Source: Actinoplanes sp. M2I2 (GTDB lineage Bacteria; Actinomycetota; Actinomycetes; Mycobacteriales; Micromonosporaceae). From it: 64,000 nt of DNA. Shown piece by piece: positions 47,193 to 53,006 of this stretch. Positions within the stretch are counted from its first letter, which is position 1. Every line of letters starts with the position of its first letter. Under the pieces are notes generated by a model, which saw nothing but the letters and a program-made list of their open reading frames with translations, made no database searches and was not told where the DNA came from. The stretch spans positions 1-64,000 of the forward strand of contig NZ_JALPVJ010000016.1 of the NCBI RefSeq assembly GCF_023544445.1. Reading direction: 5' to 3'. A program made the translations under genes and the position numbers.

Positions 47193-49379
47193 CTACCGCA
47201 GTCCGGGCACGTCGACGACGATCAGCTCGGTGTCGTCGGCACGGCCCGGGATGCGGCCGTCGTTGCCGGGGAAGTTGTTGTCGTTGGCGACCAGCACCTT
47301 GTCGCCGGACAGCGGCAGGACCGACTCGACCGACTGCAACGGGAAGGAGAACAGCGGACCGACGCCGTACTCGTTCGGGCGGGCCGGGGCGGACACGCCG
47401 GACGGGTCGGCGATGCGCATCAGGTCGACGGCGGTGCGCCGCGGCAGGACACCGCGGGCGTCAGCCTGGTCGAGGTCCGTGACGACCAGACGCTTGACCA
47501 CGGACTGCGGGCCCATCGCGTTGTCCCGCTCGATCAGCAGCAGTCGCCGGCCGTCCAGTACCGCGGCGTCTCCCACCACGAGAGACGGGTCGTCGACGCG
47601 GAACGTCCAGGTGCGGCTCGTGTAGCGGTTGGCGCGCACGTCGAACTCGTACACGATCCGGCGGCGCTGGTCGGCGTCGTCGGTGCGGGCGCCCTCGAGG
47701 ATCGGGTAGAGAGTCTTGCCGTCCCGGCTGACCGCCATCGCCTCGAAGCCGCGGCTGGCGGGCACGGTCGCGGTCTCGCCTGAAGCCAGGTCGGGCGACT
47801 GCGGTGACTTGCCGCCGTCCGGCAGCGGGATGGGAGCTTGCAGCACCTTGCCGCTGCGGTCGGTGCGGACCAGGTACGGGCCGAACTCCTCGCCCAGCCA
47901 CAGGTCGCCGCGGTAGTCGCGGGCCAGCGACTCGATGTCGAAGTCGGCTCCGGTCAGCAGCCGGTCCTTGGTGTCGGCGTTGACGATCGGGAACGGCACC
48001 TTGCGGTCCGGGTCGCGGAAGCTGATGAAGCCGCGGACGTTCACCTGGTGGGTGCGATAGTCCGGGTCGATGCGGTACGCGCGGAGCAGGAAGTCGGCCG
48101 AGTTGTTCTTCGCGCCGAAGCCGTTGTCCGGCATGGCGAGCAGGTGGCGGCCGGACTGGTCACCGGCGTACGCCGGGATCACCGCGGAGAAACCGGGAAT
48201 CGGCTGGCCGGGGAACGGCGGGGTGATGCCGTTGACCGGGGTGGCAGCCAGCTGCGTGCCGGACACGGGACCGGGCTGGTAGGCCGTCGCGGACAGGATC
48301 GCGCGGCCCCGCAGCGTCGCCTCCGGACGGATCTTGACGGCCAGCGCGTACAGCCGGGTGATCTGGGTGGCGCTGCCGTTGTCGTCGGAGATCAGGTGCA
48401 GCACCCGCCGGCCGCCGGGCAGTCGCTCGCCGAGCGCCGCACCCTCGATGTTGTCGAGCAGCGGGTTGGGCTGCGGCTGCTTCGCGGTCGCGCCGGACGC
48501 AGGACAGTTCACCAGGTCGACCAGCAGCTGCTTGCCGAGCCAGGCGCGCGGGTCGGTCAGCGTCGTCAGCGACTCGACGGTGGTCACGTCGGGCGCGCCG
48601 GTCGCCGAGACCCGGTAGATCCGCACGGTGTTGCCGACACCCGCGGTGAAGCCACGCTCCACGGCCAGCAGCTGGTCGTCGCCGAGTGCCACCAGCTCGA
48701 CCAGGCCCAGGGCCGGGTCGGTGCGGTAGGCGTACTGGGCGATCGGCTTGTCGTTCTCGTACCGGATGATCCGGTGCCCGTCGCCGTCGCCGGCCAGCGG
48801 TCCTTCCATGCCGGCGTAGAGCACCCGGTGGTCCGGGGTGGCGGCCAGCGCCTCGAAGGTCTGGTTGACCGCCGCCTGCCCGGCCGGGGCCACCTGGAAC
48901 CGCGCCGGCACCGGCAGCGAGGCGATCTCCCGGCCGTCGGCGAGCCGGAACCGCCGGATCGACGGTTCCCGCTCGGAGCTGGCCAGCACCGTCCGCCCGT
49001 GCCGCTCGACCACGAGCCCTTCGCCGTCGAAATCAGTGCCCGTGTACGCCGTCCCGTCCGGCCGAGCCAGGAAGGTGACCCCGCGGACGGCCTTCCTGGC
49101 CAGGTCGACGTCGTAGATCCGGGCCGGGGTGGCACCGATGTTGTCGACCAGCGCCAGCGCGCGCGAACGCCCAGTCGGCGCGAGCGCGGACAGCCCGGCG
49201 ACCTGGGTGCCCTGGAACGTCGTCTTGTCGAGCGCGTCGGAGAAGCCGAGCAACGAGGCATCCGGCCCGCAGGACTGCACGGGTGCCGCGGCTGCGGGCG
49301 AGGCCGGCGCCACCGCCAGCACGGAGATCATGACGGTCGCTGCGGCGGCCGCTCTTACCTGTCGTGAGGTTGTTGTCAC
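47193..49379 (-). CDS. Secreted esterase-like/phytase-like beta-propeller protein
   Basis: I prefer GTG 49377-49379, which gives 728 residues with a clean signal peptide (Val-Thr-Thr-Thr-Ser-Arg-Gln-Val-Arg, hydrophobic core, Ala-Ala-Ala-Ala-Pro); ATG 49431-49433 is an alternative. Two successive parts look alike: residues about 40-330 (Phe-Asp-Gly-Glu-Gly-Leu-Val-Val) and about 375-725 (Leu-Ala-Met-Pro-Asp-Asn-Gly-Phe-Gly, Phe-Asp-Ile-Glu-Ser-Leu-Ala and Trp-Leu-Gly-Glu-Glu-Phe-Gly-Pro-Tyr). The second is a standard phytase-like (Pfam PF13449) domain. The substrate is probably a phosphate or sugar ester outside the cell, but this is family-level inference. Confidence 0.8.
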   Translation of the reverse strand: MTTTSRQVRAAAAATVMISVLAVAPASPAAAAPVQSCGPDASLLGFSDALDKTTFQGTQVAGLSALAPTGRSRALALVDNIGATPARIYDVDLARKAVRGVTFLARPDGTAYTGTDFDGEGLVVERHGRTVLASSEREPSIRRFRLADGREIASLPVPARFQVAPAGQAAVNQTFEALAATPDHRVLYAGMEGPLAGDGDGHRIIRYENDKPIAQYAYRTDPALGLVELVALGDDQLLAVERGFTAGVGNTVRIYRVSATGAPDVTTVESLTTLTDPRAWLGKQLLVDLVNCPASGATAKQPQPNPLLDNIEGAALGERLPGGRRVLHLISDDNGSATQITRLYALAVKIRPEATLRGRAILSATAYQPGPVSGTQLAATPVNGITPPFPGQPIPGFSAVIPAYAGDQSGRHLLAMPDNGFGAKNNSADFLLRAYRIDPDYRTHQVNVRGFISFRDPDRKVPFPIVNADTKDRLLTGADFDIESLARDYRGDLWLGEEFGPYLVRTDRSGKVLQAPIPLPDGGKSPQSPDLASGETATVPASRGFEAMAVSRDGKTLYPILEGARTDDADQRRRIVYEFDVRANRYTSRTWTFRVDDPSLVVGDAAVLDGRRLLLIERDNAMGPQSVVKRLVVTDLDQADARGVLPRRTAVDLMRIADPSGVSAPARPNEYGVGPLFSFPLQSVESVLPLSGDKVLVANDNNFPGNDGRIPGRADDTELIVVDVPGLR

Positions 49380-49532
49380 GTCGATACCGTGCAACAACGG
49401 CGGGAACGCAGCGTGCCATCGTCGCCGCTCCATGGTCACCACACAGTGAACAGATTCCCTACCGTACGGTCGACTCGCGCAGATTTCCGGCGCCAAGAGT
49501 GCGCCACCTTCCGGAACACGCCGTCTGAACGG

Positions 49533-49604
49533 TGGCGACCCCCGGTCTCGAACCGGGCCGGCTCGAATCATGAGTTCGATCGGGCTCCGAAGCCCCCGGC
49601 CGCC
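49533..49604 (-). tRNA. tRNA-Met (CAT; elongator or Ile2)
   Basis: The minus strand folds with acceptor ggcggcc/ggtcgcc, anticodon stem tcgaa/ttcga, loop ctCATga and T-arm cccgg-ttcgaga-ccggg. The anticodon stem lacks the three G-C pairs of initiator tRNA. A CAT anticodon could also be tRNA-Ile2. Last gene of the array. Confidence 0.7.
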
Positions 49605-49640
49605 AAGCAGCTCAACAGCGGAAACGGCACGAGACGGGGA

Positions 49641-49714
49641 AGCCTTGGGGGACTCGAACCCCGCGACGGAACGCGCTTTGCAGGCGCGCAGCACCACCTG
49701 GTACTCACCAAGGC
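49641..49714 (-). tRNA. tRNA-Cys (GCA)
   Basis: Acceptor gccttgg/ccaaggc, anticodon arm cgcgc-ctGCAaa-gcgcg and T-loop ttcgagt are visible on the minus strand. The outermost T-stem pair is a mismatch. Confidence 0.75.
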
Positions 49715-49723
49715 CCTGCGTGG

Positions 49724-49797
49724 TGCCCCCGGCAGGACTCGAACCTGCGGCCTCCGGATCCGGAATCCGGCGCGCTCTCCGACTGCGCTACGAGGGC
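49724..49797 (-). tRNA. tRNA-Arg (CCG)
   Basis: Acceptor gccctcg/cgggggc, anticodon arm ccgga-ttCCGga-tccgg, discriminator A. The 5' flank ends in CAT. Confidence 0.85.
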
Positions 49798-49801
49798 ATG
49801 G

Positions 49802-49885
49802 TGCGGGAGGTGGGGCTCGAACCCACTCAGGACGCGTCCACCGGATTTACAGGCCGGCCCGACTCACCATCGTCGGCGCTCCCAC
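49802..49885 (-). tRNA. tRNA-Tyr (GTA)
   Basis: Acceptor gtgggag/ctcccgc, anticodon loop ctGTAaa, and a long variable arm with a gga/tcc stem, as expected for bacterial tRNA-Tyr. T-arm gtggg-ttcgagc-cccac. Confidence 0.85.
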
Positions 49886-49889
49886 TTGG

Positions 49890-49960
49890 GGTGATCGAGC
49901 GGAGTTGAACCGCCACCTCCGGGGCCACAACCCGGCGCTCTGCCATTGAGCTACGACCAC
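49890..49960 (-). tRNA. tRNA-His (GTG)
   Basis: Acceptor gtggtcg/cgatcac, anticodon arm ccggg-ttGTGgc-cccgg, discriminator C73 as in histidine tRNAs. The base at -1 is T on the minus strand, so the usual G-1 is not genome-encoded. Confidence 0.85.
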
Positions 49961-49962
49961 AG

Positions 49963-50034
49963 TGCCCGATGACGGTGTCGAACCGCCGGCCTCCCCCGCG
50001 TGAAGGGGGCGCTCTCCCGCTGAGCTAATCGGGC
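49963..50034 (-). tRNA. tRNA-Val (CAC)
   Basis: Perfect acceptor gcccgat/atcgggc, anticodon arm ccccc-ttCACgc-ggggg, D-arm ttagctcagcgggagagc. Confidence 0.88.
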
Positions 50035-50038
50035 CTTG

Positions 50039-50109
50039 CTCCCTCGGCTGGGGTCGAACCAGCATCGGCGGATTAACAGTCCGCTGTCCTGCCATTGAAC
50101 GACGAGGGA
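50039..50109 (-). tRNA. tRNA-Asn (GTT)
   Basis: Acceptor tccctcg/cgaggga, anticodon arm gcgga-ctGTTaa-tccgc, T-loop ttcgacc, discriminator G. Confidence 0.88.
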
Positions 50110-50114
50110 TCGAG

Positions 50115-50187
50115 TAGAGCCGACCGGATGTGAACCGGCACCTTCCGACTTGAAAAGACGGCGACCGGCCTGTCAGTCGACGGCTCC
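50115..50187 (-). tRNA. tRNA-Glu (TTC)
   Basis: Acceptor ggagccg/cggctct with one G-U pair; anticodon loop ttTTCaa; anticodon stem has one T-T mismatch; T-arm gccgg-ttcacat-ccggt. Confidence 0.75.
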
Positions 50188-50201
50188 GTGTCCGCCGCGA
50201 G

Positions 50202-50272
50202 TGCCGCCGGAGGGATGCGAGCCCACAGTCCGGATCAAAAGTCCGGTGCCCGTCCACTCGGGCGCCGGCGGC
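50202..50272 (-). tRNA. tRNA-Lys (TTT)
   Basis: Perfect acceptor gccgccg/cggcggc and anticodon arm ccgga-ctTTTga-tccgg. The T-loop is unusual (ctcgcat in place of ttcra..) and the T-stem has a mismatch, suggesting decay or relaxed selection. Confidence 0.7.
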
Positions 50273-50285
50273 CCGGTCGTGCTTG

Positions 50286-50359
50286 CGCCCTCGGGCGGAG
50301 TCGAACCGCCGGCCGTGCGCTTAGGAGGCGCCCGCTCTGTCCGGCTGAGCTACGAGGGC
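50286..50359 (-). tRNA. tRNA-Arg (CCT)
   Basis: Acceptor gccctcg/cgagggc, anticodon loop ctCCTaa, T-arm ggcgg-ttcgact-ccgcc. The 5' flank ends in CAT. Confidence 0.82.
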
Positions 50360-50367
50360 ATGATGTG

Positions 50368-50438
50368 TACGCCGCCCCAGGATCGAACTGGGCTCCCCCG
50401 CTTAAGAGGCGGGTGCTAAGCCACTCAGCTAGCGGCGC
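50368..50438 (-). tRNA. tRNA-Lys (CTT)
   Basis: Acceptor gcgccgc/gcggcgt, anticodon arm cccgc-ctCTTaa-gcggg. The 5' flank ends in CAT. Confidence 0.85.
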
Positions 50439-50442
50439 ATGG

Positions 50443-50525
50443 CGGAGAATGAAGGAGTTGAACCCTCGCCGTTGCCGACGGCCCGGTTTTCGAGACCGGT
50501 TGCACACCACCGCGCGCCACTCTCC
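50443..50525 (-). tRNA. tRNA-Ser (CGA)
   Basis: Acceptor ggagagt/attctcc, anticodon arm ccggt-ctCGAaa-accgg, long variable arm, discriminator G as in serine tRNAs. Confidence 0.85.
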
Positions 50526-50541
50526 GAAGTCCGGTCGACAG

Positions 50542-50615
50542 CGCCCCCGGCAGGACTCGAACCTGCGACCCCCGGATTCGTAATCCGGTGCTCTCTCCGA
50601 CTGAGCTACGAGGGC
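50542..50615 (-). tRNA. tRNA-Arg (ACG)
   Basis: Acceptor gccctcg/cgggggc, anticodon arm ccgga-ttACGaa-tccgg, T-loop ttcgagt. Very similar to the other arginine tRNAs of the array outside the anticodon arm. Confidence 0.88.
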
Positions 50616-50634
50616 ATGGTGTCGTCGGCAGTAG

Positions 50635-50709
50635 TGTCGTCGGCAGGGCTCGAACCTGCGCGTCTCCTCGTTATCAGCGAGGTGCCTTCACCAGCTTGGC
50701 CACGACGAC
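50635..50709 (-). tRNA. tRNA-Ile (GAT)
   Basis: Acceptor gtcgtcg/cgacgac, anticodon arm cctcg-ctGATaa-cgagg. A 15-base direct repeat just past the 3' end (50619-50630 and 50634-50645) duplicates part of the acceptor and T-stem. Confidence 0.85.
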
Positions 50710-50713
50710 ATGG

Positions 50714-50798
50714 CGGAGACGACAGGACTCGAACCTGCGAGGGGGGTGACCCCAACCGCATTAGCAGTGCGGCGCCATAGCCACTAGGCGACGTCTCC
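50714..50798 (-). tRNA. tRNA-Ser (GCT)
   Basis: Acceptor ggagacg/cgtctcc, anticodon arm ccgca-ctGCTaa-tgcgg, long variable arm (ggttggggtcacccc region), discriminator G. Confidence 0.85.
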
Positions 50799-50809
50799 AA
50801 CGTGCTGCG

Positions 50810-50881
50810 CGCCACCGACCGGTATCGAACCGGCGACCTCTCGCGTGACAAGCGAGCGCTCTCCCCCTGAGCTACGGCGGC
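50810..50881 (-). tRNA. tRNA-Asp (GTC)
   Basis: Acceptor gccgccg/cggtggc, anticodon arm ctcgc-ttGTCac-gcgag, discriminator G. The 5' flank ends in CAT. Confidence 0.88.
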
Positions 50882-50905
50882 ATGGTGCTGGCCTGGGCCA
50901 GCTCG

Positions 50906-50978
50906 TGGAGCTGCGGGGAGTCGAACCCCGGGCCTTCCCATTGCGAGCGGGACGCTCTACCGACTGAGCTACAACCCC
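50906..50978 (-). tRNA. tRNA-Ala (CGC)
   Basis: Acceptor ggggttg/cagctcc includes the G3-U70 alanine identity pair. Anticodon arm tcccg-ctCGCaa-tggga. The 5' flank ends in CAT. Confidence 0.85.
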
Positions 50979-50983
50979 ATGTG

Positions 50984-51008
50984 TTCGGGAGTCCGGAGTC
51001 GAACCGGA
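50984..51008 (-). other. Orphan tRNA 3' half (T-arm plus acceptor)
   Basis: T-arm tccgg-ttcgact-ccgga followed by ctcccga and A on the minus strand is a perfect tRNA 3' half. No matching 5' acceptor (tcgggag) or anticodon arm lies at normal distance. A D-arm-like ggtctaatcggcagg is found about 105 bases upstream (51112-51126). It looks like a broken tRNA or a recombination scar. Confidence 0.55.
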
Positions 51009-51109
51009 GTGACCGCGGGCGCCACCCGTGGCCGGCGGGACCGGCCGCTGTCGTCCCGGTCCTGGTCGTCGTGCGCGTCACGATCGTTGCCCGGTTCCGC
51101 GGTTTCGAT

Positions 51110-51341
51110 GTCCTGCCGATTAGACCCCGGCGGGACCAGGCCGGGCCGCCGGTGTGCCGCCACCGGGTGTAGACCCAGCGGACGAGCCGGACGACGGTGG
51201 GCACGGGCCAGACGCCGATCGGGCGGTCGGGGACGTGGTCGTTGACCTCGGCGACCTGGCGGACGAGCATCTTGACGGCGTGGCGGAGGCTGACCCGGGC
51301 AGCGGCACCATGTCGGCGTTCAGGACCAGGACGTCGGACAC
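51110..51341 (-). pseudogene. Decayed HNH endonuclease inside the tRNA array
   Basis: After GGGAGGTGA, GTG 51339-51341 opens Val-Ser-Asp-Val-Leu-Val-Leu-Asn-Ala-Asp-Met-Val-Pro-Leu, the standard start of phage-type HNH endonucleases. About one base is missing near 51297-51302. The reading continues in another frame as Arg-Val-Ser-Leu-Arg-His-Ala-Val-Lys-Met-Leu, then Pro-Val-Pro-Thr-Val-Val-Arg-Leu-Val-Arg-Trp-Val. It becomes unrecognisable before the HNH zinc/nuclease core, so the gene is frameshifted and truncated. Confidence 0.65.
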
Positions 51342-51383
51342 CCGGGTCACCTCCCTTCTGCTGTAGATGTTGTTGTTGTTGAG

Positions 51384-51456
51384 AGCGGACGGCGGGACTC
51401 GAACCCGCGACCCCCACCTTGGCAAGGTGATGCGCTACCAACTGCGCTACGTCGGC
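51384..51456 (-). tRNA. tRNA-Gly (GCC)
   Basis: Anticodon arm tcacc-ttGCCaa-ggtgg and T-arm gcggg-ttcgagt-cccgc are clear. The acceptor gccgacg/cgtccgc has one C-C mismatch at the third pair; discriminator T as in many glycine tRNAs. Confidence 0.78.
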
Positions 51457-51536
51457 CGCGTAGTCGCGGGCACTGTTGACCGTCCTCGCCGGCAGGGGAG
51501 CTACCACCCACCGACCGCGTCTCCCCGACGCGCCCC

Positions 51537-51612
51537 TCGCTCCGGCCGGGCTCGAACCGGCGTCCTTCCGATCCGAAGCCGGGGCGTGTAGCCGGCAACG
51601 CTCTCCGGAATG
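51537..51612 (-). tRNA. tRNA-Arg (TCG), degenerate
   Basis: T-arm gccgg-ttcgagc-ccggc is perfect. Acceptor cattccg/cggagcg has one mismatch; D-stem gcg/cgc; anticodon stem cccgg/tcgga has one mismatch with loop ctTCGga. The fold is poor enough that this may be a pseudo-tRNA. Confidence 0.45.
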
Positions 51613-51793
51613 CTGCTTGGGGTGCCGAGGTCCCAGGGGCGGTCACTTCCGTAAGGGGATGCCGACGCCTGGATGGATGGTTGTGGCCGCCCAATGCCAG
51701 TGGCCCGGTTGACTCGCTGCGGCGCTACAACGCCGCGGGCGGTACACCAGCCGGCGGGCCGGGTTGTTACGCCCTCCCGCTGGCGCATCTCTG

Positions 51794-51867
51794 TGGAGCC
51801 TGCCGGGATCGAACCGGCGGCCTCGCGCCTGCCGAACGCGTGCTCTACCTGACTGAGCTAAGGCCCC
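51794..51867 (-). tRNA. tRNA-Ala (GGC) with C33
   Basis: Acceptor ggggcct/aggctcc has the G3-U70 alanine pair. Anticodon stem cgcgt/gcgcg encloses tcGGCag, so the near-universal U33 is C here. The 5' flank ends in CAT. Confidence 0.75.
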
Positions 51868-51871
51868 ATGT

Positions 51872-51901
51872 GCCGGTCGCCCCGTAGGGGCGGCGACCGG
51901 C
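51872..51901. terminator. Strong hairpin between tRNA-Ala(GGC) and tRNA-Trp
   Basis: gccggtcgcc (51872-51881) pairs with ggcgaccggc (51892-51901) and the loop can pair further (ccc/ggg). It may be a processing hairpin or attenuator. On the minus strand it is just upstream of tRNA-Ala. Confidence 0.5.
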
Positions 51902-51968
51902 TGAAAGGTGTTGCCAGGACCAGGCCGACCGCGTGGAGGCGTCGGCGGGTCCTGATCTCATGCCATTT

Positions 51969-51989
51969 CCACTGTTGAGTTCTCAAGCT
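51969..51989 (-). promoter_or_regulatory. rRNA-leader-like element (possible boxA/antitermination motif)
   Basis: The minus strand reads cttgagaactcaacagtgg, very like the element found in actinomycete rRNA operon spacers and leaders. Its place inside a tRNA transcript suggests a NusB/boxA-type antitermination or processing role. Based on memory of rrn spacers, not on a search. Confidence 0.4.
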
Positions 51990-52045
51990 CCCCGGCCGGA
52001 GCTGGGGAACATGTCCATGCCCGCAAGGTGCTGCGGGGGACGAAG

Positions 52046-52119
52046 CAGGGGCGACAGGAGTTGAACCTGCAACGGCTGGTTTTGGAGACCAGTGCTCTAC
52101 CGGGTTGAGCTACGCCCCT
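52046..52119 (-). tRNA. tRNA-Trp (CCA)
   Basis: Acceptor aggggcg/cgcccct, anticodon arm ctggt-ctCCAaa-accag, T-loop ttcaact, discriminator G. First tRNA in the direction of transcription. Confidence 0.88.
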
Positions 52120-52145
52120 ATGGAGTTGAGCTGGGAAAGCAGAAA

Positions 52146-52174
52146 GGCCGCCTTCCCGGGTTCGGGAGGCGGCC
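52146..52174 (-). terminator. Hairpin terminator upstream of the tRNA array
   Basis: ggccgcc-ttcccg pairs with cggga-ggcggcc (one bulged base). On the minus strand it is followed by TTTCTGCTTTCC, a convincing termination tract, 20 bases after the small ORF ending at 52194. Confidence 0.7.
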
Positions 52175-52193
52175 GTAGCGCTGGGCGCTGGGC

Positions 52194-52331
52194 TCAGGCG
52201 CTGGGTGGCGCCTCCCGGTGTGCGGGCTTGCTGAGCTGCTCGTCGCAGACTCGTCGGGTCGTCTGGATTGCGCAGGCAGCCATGGCCGGCAGCGTCTGCT
52301 GCGGCTCGGTGACGGCGTGCCGGCGATTCAT
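52194..52331 (-). CDS. Small hypothetical ORF (45 aa) before the tRNA array
   Basis: The ATG at 52329-52331 opens a 45-residue frame (Met-Asn-Arg-Arg-His-Ala-Val-Thr-Glu...) with two cysteines, ending just before a terminator. There is only a weak ribosome site (CGGAGCG). I include it because size, spacing and terminator match the next small ORF; it may be phage-like or non-coding. Confidence 0.3.
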   Translation of the reverse strand: MNRRHAVTEPQQTLPAMAACAIQTTRRVCDEQLSKPAHREAPPSA

Positions 52332-52384
52332 CGGGTGTCGCTCCGATCGAGGTGGATGCGGGAAGGAAGGAGTGGATACGAGAA

Positions 52385-52415
52385 CGCCGCCCGTTCCGAG
52401 TGCGGGAGGGCGGCG
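52385..52415 (-). terminator. Hairpin after the 41-residue ORF
   Basis: cgccgccc (52385-52392) pairs with gggcggcg (52408-52415); inner bases pair partly. It lies about 20 bases downstream of the ORF that ends at 52435. Confidence 0.55.
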
Positions 52416-52434
52416 TGGTCGCTAGCGGGTGAGG

Positions 52435-52560
52435 CTAGCGGCGCCACCGTTCCCACGCCTGGTTGTGGCCGGGTTCGCTCAGGTAGGTAGGTCGTCCGGT
52501 GGGCATGACGGTCTCGCCGAGCGGCAGGTGCCGCTGGGTGAGGTTTCGCCATGACGTCAT
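52435..52560 (-). CDS. Small hypothetical ORF (41 aa)
   Basis: The ATG at 52558-52560 follows CGGGAG by about six bases. The peptide (Met-Thr-Ser-Trp-Arg-Asn-Leu-Thr-Gln-Arg...) is basic and Trp-rich and ends Trp-Glu-Arg-Trp-Arg-Arg. It lies just after a predicted promoter and before a hairpin. Family unknown; it could be a small phage-type protein. Confidence 0.4.
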   Translation of the reverse strand: MTSWRNLTQRHLPLGETVMPTGRPTYLSEPGHNQAWERWRR

Positions 52561-52605
52561 CGGATGCTCCCGGGTTGCTGGGGTGTTGCCTTGGTGCTGA
52601 TCACT

Positions 52606-52634
52606 ACGGTAGAAGGCTCGCCGTACACCAGCAA
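52606..52634 (-). promoter_or_regulatory. Predicted promoter for the small ORFs and tRNA array
   Basis: On the minus strand TTGCTG (52629-52634) and TACCGT (52606-52611) are 17 bases apart in an AT-richer patch. No other promoter candidate of this quality is seen before the tRNA genes. Confidence 0.45.
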
Positions 52635-52936
52635 TCAAATTACGGGCGATGACAGGCGGTGCGTGAGCGGCTGGTGGCCGCTGCGCACTCATCTACCGGC
52701 ACGTCGAACGCAAGAGCATGGCGAACCACTCCCCGCTGACTCCTGCACCGCCGGCGAGGTCGCCGCCGTGGCCGAGGGCGGGCATCGTCACCGGCACGCC
52801 AACGGCCACAAAGGACGCTGCCCCCCGGCGCCACCGCTTCTGCGCCGGGGCCGTGAGTTTGACCGGCCCTCGCCGGCATCCCGGCGGGTGCCCTGCCGGA
52901 CCAGGACCATCGGAACTCAAGCCGCAGTGACAAGCG
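52635..52936. other. Intergenic region without a convincing gene
   Basis: Several short frames cross this stretch, but none has a ribosome site together with protein-like composition. It separates the leftward tRNA region from the rightward SDR operon. I see no RNA gene. Confidence 0.4.
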
Positions 52937-52980
52937 TGACATGTCATCCTCTCCCTCGCGGTGCTATACATGACATGTCA
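52937..52980 (+). promoter_or_regulatory. Twin palindromic operators and -10 of the SDR-marR operon
   Basis: TGACATGTCA occurs twice (52937-52946 and 52971-52980), 34 bp apart centre to centre. TATACA at 52965-52970, between them, is a good -10. Binding at both sites would block the promoter. The MarR-type protein encoded downstream is the obvious candidate ligand. Confidence 0.7.
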
Positions 52981-53006
52981 CGTGAACTCGGACCAGGGAG
53001 ATTGAC

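Noticed and set aside
51700..51790. Further tRNA between tRNA-Arg(TCG) and tRNA-Ala(GGC)
   Set aside because: A ggttgactcgc string looks T-loop-like, but no flanking stems or acceptor pairing can be formed.
49500..51890. Numerous 60-130 residue ORFs containing phrases like Gly-Leu-Glu-Pro-Ala
   Set aside because: These are translations of tRNA genes (T-loop and D-loop sequences); such false ORFs are common in tRNA clusters.
52693..52971. 92-codon minus-strand ORF with several cysteines
   Set aside because: The cysteines suggest a zinc motif at first, but spacing is irregular, no ribosome site exists and it overlaps the SDR operon's operators.
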